From assembly GCA_037176905.1 (NCBI GenBank), contig JBBBWG010007891.1:29778-93777 (forward strand): a DNA stretch of 64,000 bases, given 5' to 3'. Positions 11,681 to 24,802 of the stretch are shown here, in pieces; position 1 is the stretch's first letter; each line of letters opens with the position of its first letter. Made by a program: the position numbers and the translations under genes. Below the pieces are notes generated by a model. That model saw only the letters and a list, made by a program, of their open reading frames with translations. It did not search any database and was not told the origin of the DNA. The DNA is from Azolla pinnata. Its lineage: Eukaryota; Streptophyta; Polypodiopsida; Salviniales; Salviniaceae.

Positions 11681-14424
11681 TTAATCCTCCTCCAAATTAA
11701 TTGAATCTTTAAACTTTCCATACAATATTGTCTTTAATTTAGCCATTTCTCCAAGTATCGTATCTCTCTCTTCCTCCAGTCTGTACATCTCCTTCTTATT
11801 CTCTTCTTTCAAAGCTTCCAGCCTTTCTTCCACTTCTTCTTTGGGCATATGACAAAAGATCTCACCAAGCTGATATCTCACTACATCTTCATCAACTAGA
11901 ATTAATTCATTTGTTGCATCTTCTAGATTTTCCATCAATTCCTGCATTAGAAATGTCTTCATCACTAAAGGAATTGATTAATTCATATGTTAACTAGAAT
12001 CCAAAAATTATCAAATGGTGTCCTTTGTAAGTTCTTTAACTGATCAAACAGCGCAACCAAAACAAAGAAAAAATATCTTCATTCCGAAGAGCTTTAAAAT
12101 GACAAATGCAGCTGCATTGGAAGTTTAACAATGAAGGCAGGAAATGCTGTAAGGATAGGAATCTATCAGAATGTACCAAGAAACAAGACCTTGAAATCAT
12201 CACATCTAACAGAGTAGGTAAAAAAATGTCCAAAAAACATAGAAGTACAATTTGATAAACGAAACATTTGACATATTAAAAATTTCATATCATATACTAA
12301 TTCCATATAAAAACTTAGGTTAAATACACATGCAATTTATGAGAACATTACTATTAATCCTGAATCAAAAAAAGTGCGTGAGTGACAATTTTTATTGCTC
12401 TTGATTAAAAATTTTACAAGATCAAAACAAACATTTTCATGTAGTTGTATTTTGTTGTCCCTTGTTATGTGAAAGAACCATTTACGTCCAAAACTATGAC
12501 TTTCTTGACCGTAAAATGCTTGCTGTCATCTAGTTCCTCTACAGTACTCAATGGGAACTTCAAGTTTCAGGTATTTAAAGCTATTAAGAACTTTAAGGAA
12601 TCACGACACTTCAAACAACAGAATCATACATGAATATACTCACCTATCCCAAAGCCATACCAAATTCTGTATCTTTGTTACTTACATTGTATCTCCATTT
12701 GATCATATGCTCGGCAGATTTTATGTTTAAATAATCATTAACATGGACCGACTTTTTGCTCTTACAATAACTATGATTGGGTGATGTTGGCACTTTCTCA
12801 GAGGGCTCAGGGTCTTTGAAATCTAAAATGTGACATTTGGATAGCAGTAAAGACAGTGGGCCTGGGGAATTTTCTCTGAATTGGACACTGCTCGTCAAAA
12901 AATTCATGGATTATGGAGTATCAAAATTTTGAGATTCGCTGACTGACAGCTCCACATACACTCGAATGAGACAATTTCTGAGAGTTGATTCTCAGGGGCC
13001 ATCTCTGATAAGAAATCGAATGCCATGTAAAGACATTTGGTTATGTCAGTTGGATAAAATACACTCACTTCTATAGGCAGGTGACATATGCACTATGTAA
13101 TGCAGTGCAGCTGGGGGAGCTCCTAATGGGACACAAAATGTCAATTTGGGAGTCATATCTGACTAGCACTGCTTTGAATCATCGAAAGAATATCATGCTC
13201 CATGGGCAACCAGGTATCACTATCCAATACCACAGCAGTCAAGATTTCATTTCAGATGTGAAGGATCTCGGCATATATTTCAATTCCAGAAAATTTGATC
13301 CGATATAGCTATACAGTGTATCCTAAGTGGTAAAATAGTTGTAAAGAAGGCACAGTGCAGGAATTCAGATAAATAAGAGCTCTTCACAGACCTTTCAGAC
13401 AAGCCAATGCAGTTCATACACGTTGGGGAATACAAACAAGAAGATGAAGGTGTCAGTGATATGAGGAGTAGGAGTAACCAAATAATGCAAGAGTTCATGA
13501 AAGGAAATGAAGTGGGAATGTGAGACAGAAGAATGCAACAGAAATAGCCCCCTTCTTTCGCCACGACATAGTTGTGTTTTGTATCATTTCCTTGATACAT
13601 ACATTTTCTGTTTTCTCCGCCATAACTTAGCATCATCACACATCACGACCAAATCATGGTTAAAGAAACGAAAGATTATGAGCCATAGAGCTAGAGACCG
13701 GGAGTGGAGTAGAAATCCGTTTTGAAGTGTATGTAATCTCCCAATTCAATTATACAGACTGTCATTTTGAAGAATTTAAGCATGCTTTGTATCTAGATAC
13801 TCAGAATGTAGATGATACCATGTACTTGCAAGAAATTAAATATTGAATGATTCTTTAGTACCTTTGTAAATCTTGAGACTATCAGATGAACAAATGGATT
13901 AATTTTTTTCCACAAGCAAAGAAATAAGTAACGACAATGAATTACATGTTTCAGTTTGATGTCATCTTCAAGCTCGTGTAGTTTGTTGTTCAATCGACCA
14001 AATGCATTGATGTTCTGTTGATCTTCCCAGGTTACCTCTGTCTCCTTTCCTTCTCCCTGAGACTCGAGGAGGGAGAGAGAAAAAAATCAGTGGCGTCACG
14101 CTGTAAAGCTTCGATGCCAAAGGACAAAGTAGCAAAACACTAGATTGGGATCCAGAACAGCAAAACACGATAGGAATGGAGAAAGCAAGAAGAAAGAAGG
14201 CAACCACGAATCAGCTCCCGGAAGGAACGGAATCCTAGGCCACACGAAAACACACGAGAACGGCAAGAAAACCCCAAGAGTGGGGCAAAACAGAATCTTG
14301 CATATGCTGACAAGCGAGGATCAGACGGCGAAACCAAACGAATGCTGAAAAGCAAGAGGGAAGCAAAGAACCGGAGAGAGATGCAGGGAAAGCCAGGAGC
14401 CGCCATGCCATTTACCTGCTGCAT
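11681..14424 (-). CDS. PFD4: Prefoldin subunit 4, 3 exons, 126 aa
   Basis: Exons are 14424-14416 (nine bases, MQQ), 14056-13946 and 11941-11681, in phase, 381 bases with stop. The joined protein reads [63 protein letters not shown], and ends [14 protein letters not shown]. This matches plant prefoldin 4 in length, start and C-terminus. Prefoldin is the six-subunit cytosolic co-chaperone that hands unfolded tubulin and actin to the CCT chaperonin; subunit 4 is a beta-type subunit with two coiled-coil helices joined by beta hairpins. The second intron is long (about 2 kb) and I see no other exon in it. The tiny first exon rests on the ATGCAGCAG/GTAAAT junction and on the family start. The ATG is the only one in frame next to that donor. 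Confidence 0.93.
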
Positions 14425-15632
14425 TTTCTTGCGGAATCCCTGTTGCGCTCGAATTGTGGTAGCTTCTTTCTCCACACTGCCGTCGTCTTCCAAATACATA
14501 CATACACACAAATGAATGTCAAGGAACAAGAAAAACAATATACGGAAAGGAAGCAAATACCAACAATTGAGAGAGAGCAGACATTGAACTTGCAATTGAG
14601 ACTTACGATCGAATCGATCGTAAGAACCCGTGCGAATGATCGGATTCTTCTAGAGCGAATCCGAACCCGTGCGAACGATCAGATTCTTCTAGAGCGACGA
14701 TCCGGTAAGGGTCGTCTTTCGCAAATGCCTTCCTTCTTTACGATCGAGGGATGCATGCATAGGGCTCGAGAAAATCTGTTTCTAGCAAGCCAACAGGGTA
14801 ATACAGAGAGATCGAGATGTGTAAACGGATCGGGCAAGGAAGCCTAGGTGTGGATAAGCGATATAGAGCTCCATAACATTGCATGCATGATCGTCCGAGT
14901 ACAACCTTGGGTCGAACTTGCACTTGCGAATGCGAATGATGTCGAACGATCGCGAGTGAAGTGGTTGCCGATAAGAGATCTTGTGGGTTTGTAGTTTGTT
15001 TTCGGAAAACACGGTTCTAGCATCGAGTAGCTCCATAGTAGCTCCAGAGAGGTGCATGGAAGCGACAAGCTCGAGGTATCCATTGATTGATTCTATGTTT
15101 GCAATCCATGGAGAAGATTACAATTTGGAAACCCTAATTCCCATGTGTTTGCCTCAATGCCAAGAGGGGATGTTCAGTTGGACATCTCCGACGAGGGCAA
15201 ATCCATCACAAATCCACCATTCTTAGCTTCCATGGATGCTCTCAGACAAAGAACCTGAGAATTGTGGCTACCTCCTGGGCTGAAGACCCTCGTCTCTTAT
15301 CGATCCTTCTTTTTTACATACTGGGTCCTACAAGATCGGGCTTCCATCAAGTCTGAGGTATTGCTGCTGTTTTGTGAAGGGGCATCATGTCAGAGTCGGA
15401 GGAGCGGCTGGATGCAGAACTAGCAATGGTACCAAGAAATGGTAGAATAAGTCGCATCTGGAAAGCTGAGATGCTAATATGGCACGAGAGATTTGTTCGC
15501 AAGCCCAGAACAAGATGATGATAATGATGATGATGATGATGAACGAAGGACGAAGAGCAAGAAACAAAGGAGAACGATACAGTATCTTTCTCTGGGAGAG
15601 CCACGGCTGGAAGCCAAATCTTTGATGAGGTT
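14425..15632. other. Divergent promoter region between prefoldin 4 (-) and the PPR gene (+)
   Basis: About 1.2 kb shared upstream region. It has a local repeat of a CGAATC/CGTGCGAA(T/C)GATC(A/G)GATTCTTCTAGAGCGA phrase at about 14627-14703 (two copies) and an ATG/GAT run at 15513-15541. No RNA gene seen. Confidence 0.45.
15387..15518 (+). CDS. Possible small ORF (43 aa) in the leader of the PPR gene
   Basis: An ATG at 15387 opens a 43-codon frame ending TGA at 15516-15518. It begins MSESEERLDAELAM and ends FVRKPRTR. It lies 115 bases before the PPR start and could be an upstream ORF if transcription starts that far out. There is no homology that I recognise and it may be chance. Confidence 0.2.
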   Translation: MSESEERLDAELAMVPRNGRISRIWKAEMLIWHERFVRKPRTR

Positions 15633-17846
15633 ATGCCTCCCTCCTCATCTATAGAGAACACTTCCCGTGCCCTCATCAGCTGTAGGAATTTGAGGAATCG
15701 TGTGCATATTTCACATTTGTACGACTACATGCTGAGTAATGGTCTCGAATTTCACGGATCTCTTGGAAATGAGCTTGTCTGGATGTCGTATGATGTCAAG
15801 CAGATGTATAAGAATCAGCAAATATTGAATCGGTCCTTATCTAGGAACGAAATTTCATCGAATACCCTCAAGCCTAGTTATTTCAAGGGTACAAACACAC
15901 AACATGGTTGTCATACATATTGGAAAATGCAAAGGGATTCTCCAGCTACTCCAAATAACTTTGTTACTTCACTTAAAGCATGTGGAAAGGTTAAGGACTT
16001 GCATCAAGGGATCAAAATACATCAGGAGGTTTCTTTGGCTGGCTTGCTTGGGAAAGACCGTTTTGTTATGAGCTCCTTGATTGGCATGTATGTCAAATGT
16101 GGGTCGATCGAGAAAGCGCAAGAGGCATTTGATTCTTTGGCTTGTCAAGATATTACTTCGTGGAATGTATTAATCACTGGGTACACTGAATTCGGTCAAA
16201 GTGAAGATGCTCTTGGCCTTTATGATAGGATGAAATGGGAGGATGTTGTGCCAAACTCTATCACTTTCCTTGGACTCTTGAAGGCTTGTAAAAATATTGG
16301 AAACATTGAGAAAGGTCAAGAACTACATGCTGAGATCAGTAGAAGAGGATTGATGGAAAGGAAGCTTTCTCTCGGTAGTGCCATGCTAGATATGTATGCA
16401 AAATGTGGTCAAATGGCAAAGGCCCAGGAGGTGTTCAATAAACTTAGCATTCGGAATAAGATTGTATGGACAGCTGTTATAGCAGGATATGTAGAACATG
16501 GGTATAGTGAGAAAGCTCTAGGATGTTATGAGCAAATGCAACATGAGCATGTTCACCCTGACTCTCATACATACGTTTTATGTCTGAAAGCTTGTGGTGC
16601 AATCAGGGCAACTGAAAAAGGGCGTGAAATTCATGAAGAAATTGAAAGAAGGAAACTGTTAGAAGGAAATATGTTCCTCTACAGCGCACTGGTGGATATG
16701 TATGCTAGATGTGGATTTCCTGTGAAGGCACAGGAAGTGTTCGACAGAATCCAAGCCAAAAACACTGTCTTATGGAATACATTGATCTCCAGTTATGTTC
16801 AAGACGGTGATAACGAGCAAGCCTTGCAATGCTATGAACAGATGCAACATGAAGGCATAACACCCGATGCAATCACTCTTTTATGCACCTTACAAGCTTG
16901 TGGTAGGATAGGAGCCATGGAAAAGGGCATAGAAATTCATGATGAGGTTAGTAAGAACAAGCTTTTTGAGATGGACCATCTCGTTGGCTGCGGCTTGATT
17001 GATATGTATGCAAAATTTGGTTTGTTGGAGCAAGCACAAGAATTGCTTGATTTGCTTCCTGGTCGTAATGTAGTTGCGTGGAATGCCTTAATTGATGGGT
17101 ATGTTGAGCACGGTCACGGCACCAAAGCAATTGGCTGCTTTGAGAAAATGCAGCTTGAAGGTCTCTCGGTAGGACTCGCTACGTACTCTTCTATGTTGAA
17201 AGCATGTGGTAGCATTGGAGCTACAGCAAAAGGCCAAAAACTTCATGCTGAAATAGAAAGAAAAGGGTTGATTGAGAAAGATGTCATTGGTAACTGCCTT
17301 GTTGATATGTATGTAAAATGGGGCTGGCTTTCAGAGGCACAGAAGTTGTTTGATAAGATTTCGGCTCGAGACATTATTTCATGGAACACGCTGATGACAG
17401 GATACGCTCAGCACGGTGAAGAAGGAACGATTTTTCTCGTCTTTGATTCTATGTTACGGGAAGGCTTGAAACCAGATCCAATTACTTTTCTTCTAGTTCT
17501 TAATGCATGTAGCCGGACATGTCTATATGACAAGAGTCGAACATATCTTGACACAATGAGTGAAGTTTATGGTGTAATTCCAACTCAAGAGCACCATTCT
17601 TGTATGATCGATCTTCTTGGACGGCTAGGGCAGCTAGAAAAGGCGATGGTTCGAACTGAGAAGCTCTCTCTTCCTCCTAATCCATCCACATGCCATGCTT
17701 TGTTGGGTGCTTGTAGAAATTGGGGAAACATGAACATTGGACTGAAAGCGTTTCACCACGCATTACGTTCTGATCGAAGCTGCGCTGTTTCGTGCTTCTC
17801 ATTTTCGAGAGATATCGGGCAAGGGAAGAGAAAGATGCATGTATAA
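15633..17846 (+). CDS. PLS-type pentatricopeptide repeat protein, single exon, 737 aa
   Basis: An intronless frame, as usual for PPR genes. Repeats of 31-36 residues are regular from about residue 105 to 660. Recurring signatures are LxACG, KGxxIHxE, LVDMYxKCG, AQExFDxxxxRN, WNxLIxGYxxHG and ALxxYExMQxEGxxPD, in the P-L-S triplet order. Such proteins bind organelle RNA and act in editing, splicing or stability, usually in plastids or mitochondria. The first ~100 residues look like decayed repeats: expected YVKCG and ISWNTLI appear as YDVKQ and ISSNTLK. The C-terminus stops about 70 residues after the last clear repeat, within what would be the E motif, with no DYW domain; a shifted frame over the stop region reads REEKDACIK. 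It is either a short restorer-like or stability-type PPR, or a gene in decay. No clear targeting peptide is seen. Confidence 0.85.
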   Translation: MPPSSSIENTSRALISCRNLRNRVHISHLYDYMLSNGLEFHGSLGNELVWMSYDVKQMYKNQQILNRSLSRNEISSNTLKPSYFKGTNTQHGCHTYWKMQRDSPATPNNFVTSLKACGKVKDLHQGIKIHQEVSLAGLLGKDRFVMSSLIGMYVKCGSIEKAQEAFDSLACQDITSWNVLITGYTEFGQSEDALGLYDRMKWEDVVPNSITFLGLLKACKNIGNIEKGQELHAEISRRGLMERKLSLGSAMLDMYAKCGQMAKAQEVFNKLSIRNKIVWTAVIAGYVEHGYSEKALGCYEQMQHEHVHPDSHTYVLCLKACGAIRATEKGREIHEEIERRKLLEGNMFLYSALVDMYARCGFPVKAQEVFDRIQAKNTVLWNTLISSYVQDGDNEQALQCYEQMQHEGITPDAITLLCTLQACGRIGAMEKGIEIHDEVSKNKLFEMDHLVGCGLIDMYAKFGLLEQAQELLDLLPGRNVVAWNALIDGYVEHGHGTKAIGCFEKMQLEGLSVGLATYSSMLKACGSIGATAKGQKLHAEIERKGLIEKDVIGNCLVDMYVKWGWLSEAQKLFDKISARDIISWNTLMTGYAQHGEEGTIFLVFDSMLREGLKPDPITFLLVLNACSRTCLYDKSRTYLDTMSEVYGVIPTQEHHSCMIDLLGRLGQLEKAMVRTEKLSLPPNPSTCHALLGACRNWGNMNIGLKAFHHALRSDRSCAVSCFSFSRDIGQGKRKMHV

Positions 17847-18855
17847 AAAAAAAATATTTGTATGAGGATTGAAGGTTCAGATATACTAATCATTTGTTTG
17901 TAAAATAGAAGTGCAGCCTTCGGCAAATAAAATTTTCACAAGTGGAATCCAAATGGATTGGAACTGTAGAAATTTGGGGGACATGCAGCATAAAAGGTCT
18001 TTCAGTGAGCATTACATTTTGCTCTAAGTAGATCTCTGTTGTGTCATATGCTTCCTACACTACATTATGAGGGGAGAGAAACAAAATGCAGAATTTGTTT
18101 TGAGGATGAGATTTGGATGCGCTAACTGTTTTTTTGCTTCGCAATGGCCTTCAGCAACCTGAAATTTTTCTATGGAACTAGCCTACCACATTGTACAGCT
18201 CGAACGTTCTTCAAATGTGACACTTCATTCGAAGCATAGTCGTGATTATAATCGTGTAATTTACGATCTTTGGGTGGGATTCGCTCTTTCGTGGCTCAGT
18301 TAGTTACCGATCGATCGAAGCACGCATCAAAGGGTACAATTTACATCAAAGGGTACAATTTAAAACCAATGGGCATCAAACCAAGCTGTAATCATCGAAA
18401 GCTGTTGTGCATTAAATACTAATTCAAGACAATTCCAAGAGTGGTTTTTTTCTTTTTTTTTTATACTGCTTATCCACAGATACAAACTACAAAGGATTAC
18501 AGATTGTGAACGAATCTTTCAGAGCACGAGCTAGCTCTTCGATTTCACAACTCTTGCCACATTTATCGCCGATCGATCACGTGGTTGAGCTCCGTATCTC
18601 AACGCCGTGAGCGATCGATCGAGTCATGCGAGTTGCATCAGAAAAAGCCAATGAAAATTACTCGGTTTGCTCTCTAAGTACATCGCGGATTAGTCAGAGG
18701 GCATTTTCAGAGCGAATTGCCGAAAACTACGCCCAGGGCCATGGCAGAAGAATTAAGGTAAAATGCGCCGATGTTTGTTCAATTTTAAAGCCCTGTCTGT
18801 TTGTTCCGTCCGTCTGTCTGTCTCTCAAGAGATCTGGAAGCTCCGAGAGGAAGGC
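17847..18855. other. Spacer between the PPR and TMEM18 genes
   Basis: No gene recognised. It holds a short direct repeat, CATCAAAGGGTACAATTTA, at about 18327 and 18345, and a T run at 18444-18461. The promoter of the TMEM18 homologue should lie near its right end. A CT/GT-rich stretch (CCGTCCGTCTGTCTGTCTCTC) precedes the ATG by about 30 bases. Confidence 0.4.
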
Positions 18856-21800
18856 ATGGATCAAATCGCCTCTTTGATCGAGGAACTCTCGGCAGAGATT
18901 CGGAAGCAATGGGTGCAGACCTCTCCCTCGCAAGGGAGCATGAAGGATTCCATTCTTGCATTCTTCCACGCCGTGGATTGGACGGTAAGTATGTAGGCCT
19001 TGCACATGTGTGTGAGTGTGTGTGTGTGATAGAGAGAGAAAAAGAGAGAGAGAGAAAGAGAGAAAGAAAGTGATGTTATACTGGTTCGTGTGGCCAGTTG
19101 AGGAATCTCATATTCAAAATGGGTTCTTTGGAGGGGAAAGTAGCCAGAGGGGAACACATGACTTTGCTAAATAGAACCAGCTGAAGTGATGGTATATTCT
19201 ATTTAGGCAAATCATGCAATGTGCCAGTGAGCTTAGGTGTACAAACTTTTACCGTGAAAAGTCCTCGTGGATGGAGTGAACGATATGCCTTTTAAAAATC
19301 TCCAACATATGGAGAGGTCGCTCTGAGGTCGAGTAAGATATCTTAGGTTTCTGATAGATGATAATGACCTGGATTTGTCATTCACTAGAGTGACATGCGT
19401 GGTTATGGTGCAGGATGAAGTGACTAATGTCCCAGTGGTTTTAGCTTGCATGCATGTCAAGTTCTTTTTTTCCCTGGTCAATTCTAACGGCTTTCATGAA
19501 TATGTGTTGCCCTTGATTGACTTGTGGCATTGTAAGAGCAATACTAGTACCAAAGAGCTGCTGATCTGGTTTTATGGCTGTATAATTTTCCTTGTAATGA
19601 CTTTTATCCATGTTTTCTTATTAGTAAGAGTGAAGTATTTTGTAGTCCATGATCTTGTGTGGAAGGGGCTGAAGCTGTTGCAAATAGGCAATGACTTCTG
19701 TTCCTCATGATGTAATAGAATATAAATATGATCTTTAAAGCGACTCTGATGAATCCATATTCAGGTGATACATTTGACTGATCCACTGCTTCTTAGAATT
19801 GTGTGGATAGCATCATTTTTAATCCAAATTGTTGTGAAAAGGGCCAAAGATGCTATATCACACTCTTGAACATGTAAGATCCATGTTTACCCCTAGAAGA
19901 GGCTTAATCTGTATCAATTAAAGTTAAAGTTATTCTCTCACTGCATGGTCACATCTTCACTTCTTCAAAAGGCCTACATTACAACTGAGGATGAACAAAA
20001 TGAAAACAGGATGTAGAAGGCTAGGCCACTTTTATTTCCACTTTTGCAAGTCATGAAATATATGGTAGATTGTCTATGAAGAACGAATTGTCCACAATTT
20101 TTCACTGGTTAGATGTTTGAGATTTACACGTTTATAGTTATGCCAGTTATGATCCTATAAGGTAATGGCTTCTATCCTTCTGAGAAATGAGATTGTAGAT
20201 GTGGTACATGAGCTTTTATTCGACAAAGTGCTCTAGGTATTTTTAGATTTATTTCATCGCGAAATGTCTAAATATAAAGACACTAAAGATTCTTGTTTTG
20301 CACCCATGTAAGATGTGAGAGGCTGAAAATGCGTTCCAAAGATCTCCAACATGGCTTGATCCAAGATGGAGAGATCTCCAAAATGATGCTCAAACAAGGA
20401 AATAAAATGTAAATAGAAATTATGATATGCAACCAAGGAATTCAACCAGCTATGGGAACACCTTAGAGCAATCCGTAGTAGGTTGTCATCGATTCGGGGG
20501 TTATAATGTATAGCTGGTTTATAGGAATCAGTAACAGTTTTGTTTCAGCCCAAACCAAACCAGAAAACATTTCATCACAGTCTAAATATTTTGAAGGCCG
20601 GGCTTAGTTTCGGCTCAGTTCGGTTTGGTACAGATTTTATCAACAATTTGGTTTGAACAATTTAAATGGCTTGAACTGCAGTTTAAACAAATTTAAGTCC
20701 GTTGAACTCTAAACAGTTAAGTTTGGTTTGATTAAGTTTTATCCCAGAAACTTTTAGCAGTCTGGTTTTGAAAGGGTTAGTCTGAGCCTTCCCAACTGAA
20801 TTTGAAGTATTGCTAATTCCAGCTAGTATTTTTTTCTGTTCGAATCAACAGACTGATTTACATTTGGTTTTCTCACAGGAACCCTGGTTGATATCTCTTC
20901 TTTCCTTCCATGTAATCGTTCTTATCACAACAATCAAAACAAGAAAAAACAATGAAATCCAAGCTGCAATTTTCTTTGCTGCATGTAACAATTCTTTCAC
21001 TTCACTTCTATGCATAAACTCAAGGGCAGGGGCCCCAAACACCCATCTTCAACTTTTGGATAGTTATCAGAAAGTACCTAAGGCTTTGGCAATTAACAGA
21101 ATTCTCTGCTCATGGAAGAGCTTAAAACTGTAATACGAAGCTTCTGATAATTATCCAAAAGGTTAGGGTATTTGGGGCTTTTGTTTTCAGTGTTAGCTCT
21201 CTTATGAATGTTACGGAACGTTTTTATAACTTCTTCTTTGTTTGACAATCTTAGCTTAATTCGTATTTTCTATGATTCCCTCCCTTCTCATATGTTTTCA
21301 CATTCAAGATTGACATAAGAACTTATGATGTTCTTTTTGTAGTATCATGTGTATATATGGCAGAGAGGTTGAATAGGTGGCTTGGGCATCGGTGGACCTT
21401 GTTTGCTCGACAACCCTATTTTGATCAACATGGCATTTTTATGTCGACTGTCTGGTCAGGGCCATTATTACTCATATCATGTTTTATCCTGGTAAGTATA
21501 AAAACTTTTATACCGTAGTCACTTTGTGAATGAGTATGCTCTCCTTTAGTAGGTCTTTAAAAGATTGGCACCAGCTTTTCTAAACATCATTCTAGATGAA
21601 GAACTCATTTAAACAGTTACTGCCTTGTCTGCCTATGGAAAAAAAAAAAAAAAGAATTGCATCTCCTTTTTTCTGCCTAAGTGAATATTTAAGTGAATGG
21701 ATGTAAAATTTGAAATTTCAGTGATCCTGTGAGGTTAAAAATAGCGTGAAGTAGAAATGATTTTGGAAACATTTGTCTATTGTAATATCTGGGCAAAGTT

Positions 21801-22121
21801 CAAACATACTATTTCCGTCATGAAATTCAGAAGCATTATTATTAATACTTGCAATCGCATTCCCTTGGTAGTTTGTGGTCACATTTTCATGAGATTTGGG
21901 AAGTGCTGTTTAATACTGAATATATTACTTGAGAAGATCAAGCACGTACATTCTTGTAAAGGAAAGGAAGCCTCCGTTAGATAACCACAATGTGTGTATG
22001 TCTTATTTATTTATAGGTGAATGGCTTACTATCTCTATCATCACTAATAGTCAAGTGGAAGAGAGCAGAGCTAAAACACAGAGCTCGAATGGCTGCCCAA
22101 AATGCTGAGAAGGAAGATTGA
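18856..22121 (+). CDS. TMEM18: TMEM18 homologue, 4 exons, 162 aa
   Basis: Exons are 18856-18984, 20879-20984, 21343-21491 and 22017-22121; phases agree and the total is 489 bases with stop. The protein has an acidic amphipathic N-terminus (MDQIASLIEELSAEI), then AFFHAVDWT joined across intron 1 to EPWLISLLSFHV. Membrane segments are at about residues 46-62, 75-92 and 117-137. The conserved MAERLNRWLGHRW, QPYFDQHGIF and STVWSGPLL lie between them. The C-terminus is basic (VKWKRAELKHRARM). This is the full TMEM18 pattern, and the length equals that of plant homologues (about 160 residues). Animal TMEM18 is a three-pass nuclear-membrane protein with a basic, DNA-binding tail. The plant role is not established. 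Intron 1 is 1.9 kb. An in-frame ATG at 18763 would only add low-complexity residues. Confidence 0.93.
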
Positions 22122-23946
22122 TGAGAGATTCATTCTGTGCTCGTGAAACTTTTACTGTATGAGACGTTGTTACGATTCACCTACGTACGCATAATAATAT
22201 CATCTTCGTCGAGAACACAAGTGTTACAAGCTCAATGCTAGCGATGGAAATGGCATGGAAGCAGGGAGGTACAATATTTAATGATGGATCAATATAGTCA
22301 GGGAACATTTTTTTGGGTGGGTGTGAAACAGCTCTTTGCTGAATCATGAAGACCATGCAGAGAGGATCACACAGAACTTCCTATTGCTGTTCAAACAATT
22401 GTAGGAAAGGGTTTTTTACTGAAATCGCTCAAATGTAACAGGACCTGGTCTTTCTCAGACGAACCACACGACATTAATCGATGAAAATCCCTGATATTAA
22501 TGGTATCAATTTCTTGAAGTTAGCAGTGATCATGTTTCATTGTTCCTTATCCTCTATGTCAATGCCATAATGCTAATGGAATCCGCATGTTAAAAGTTGG
22601 GCCTCGGTGACGTGCTTTTACGCTTTTCGTAAATATATTGTGGAATAAGGCACTGTGCCGGTGTGCATCGGTGTATGGAATTCTGATGTCAATGTAATAA
22701 GCTGGAGTGATGCATGGTTTCAGGGCTCGGAAAAGAAGAAAGAGCCAAGACAAAATTTGTTGATGATAAATATGAAGCAACTGCAGTGTATATCTGCATC
22801 CATAATGGAAAGGTTAAACCAATTGCATTGATCATGAATGCATTAAGCTGGAGGAGTCATCGTGCTAACAATGACAGCCCTTAAGAGGCCCAGACATCGA
22901 AAGGATTGATTCATGTACTGCAGTCAGCTACAAGAAGACCAGATGGTTAAAGCTTATGAAGTTTCTTGGGTTTGGAACGAAGTCGACACGCTTGTGTCGA
23001 TGTCGTGATTCGCTGGATCATTACGACGCAGACGCTTTCCATTGGCACATCGGGGGATATAATCCATACATCACATGCACGATTCCAAGTCGCGGAGGAG
23101 CGGAGCGACGTTACATTGAAGTTTACTATGCAGAGTTACGGCTCATGCATTCATTCATCGCACACGGTGTTAAATGGTTGGAAAGGAAAAGATAACCGCC
23201 CGCGAAGAAAAAAAACAAAACAAAACAAAAAGAAGAGAAGAGAAGGGAAGAGAAGAGGCAAAGCTAGGAGGGGTTCATTTGGCCCTTAGTGTGGTAAGGA
23301 CTGGATATGGGGTTGTTGTATGTGGTAGGGTACCAATCTTTTGTCAATGGTTTGTTGAAGACCATGGGAGCTGGTCATCAGTATTGACATGTGAGGTCAG
23401 TCAAAGGCAATTGTCTGGTTGATGAACAAACACTCAAAGGTGTAGTAACCAACTTGGACTTGGGCTCTGGATCGACGCACATTGTTTACTCACGTGCGTG
23501 CATTTCATCGCTTTGTCTTTTACCCCTCAACGACTCCTCGAAGCGGAACTACAGTGCTCGGCGAATTCGCATCCGTCTCACTATTACCGCATAGATGCAC
23601 CACTGCGATCGAGCTCCGCATCGAAATGTTCCGAGGATAATGCCACGATTCTTTGCTAGATAGATCTAACTCGAGCTTTCGCTTACTTGCTAGGAGGTGA
23701 CGAGGGGCATTTGGGCGTAAAATATTATCTATAATGAGTCGGTCTCCACTTTCTTGAGGCTTCTTCTCCGCAGTATCGACCCCGTTCTTGACAATGCTAA
23801 ACTACATGGTCTGCCCTTGGCCACATGGAGTCTACATTAAAGGTTTCTCGCGAGATCTAGCAAATCCGAAGATACCGACAAGTGATGGCCTGAACTCCGA
23901 AATTCGAAACCCTAATGAGCCCACACGTCTCGATAGCTTCATGAGC

Positions 23947-23998
23947 CTTCTTCTTCTTCTTCTTCTTCTTCTTCTTCTTCTTCTTCTTCTTCTTCTTC
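23947..23998. repeat. (CTT)n microsatellite
   Basis: Seventeen uninterrupted TTC units read directly. Confidence 0.92.
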
Positions 23999-24802
23999 GC
24001 TCGATGCATGCATCTGATGCATAATCCTTGGTCCCACACTGTCACCTTCAAGTTTGTTTGAGTTTGCCAAGTTTCCTTTTGCTCTATGCCCTTTGATTTT
24101 AGAGTTAACAATAAGAGGAACATGCATAACTCCTACCACCTTTCCCCTTTGTTCCCTTTTCTGTTTTTTTTTCCCGTGGAGGCTCTTCAATTAGAGTTAG
24201 TTATAGACAACAGTAGTAGTAGTAGTAGTAGTAGTAGCAATACTAGTAGTAGTAGTGTTTACATTTCAACATCAAGGAGTACTCTTTGTCTTGTGTTCTA
24301 ATAATAAGCGAGTCCAAATCGCGAGAGACCCCCAAGACGCCGGCCAACTCGAGACTCCCCCGCGTGTCACGATCCGAGGAGATCGCGACAAAACCCGATC
24401 AATCTTGCTGCTGCCAACACAAATGAATGATTAGAATTGGTGCTACAAAAAGAAAGAAAGTTGAAAGAGAAAGAAGGAAGCATAGCTCATGAAATGGATC
24501 GATTTGATGACGTACTTTGCATATGGTCCACAAGAGACGGTTAAGGTAGTTTGAAATGGGGGTGTTTTGTCGCCCATTCGGATCGACGTATTTTTTTTTT
24601 CTGGGCATGAACATAAGGCTATGGTGATGAGTAGGCCCATAATGAAACCAAAATGGGAGGGTGATCCATTTCTTATTTGCCCGGGTTCAACCGAAACATG
24701 CATGCGATGCATTATCATCAGCGAGGCTCAGTTGCCGAATCATGTGATCGATCGCTAGGCTTTCCCCATCATCGGTCGAATCGATGCTACTCCGCATTTT
24801 TG

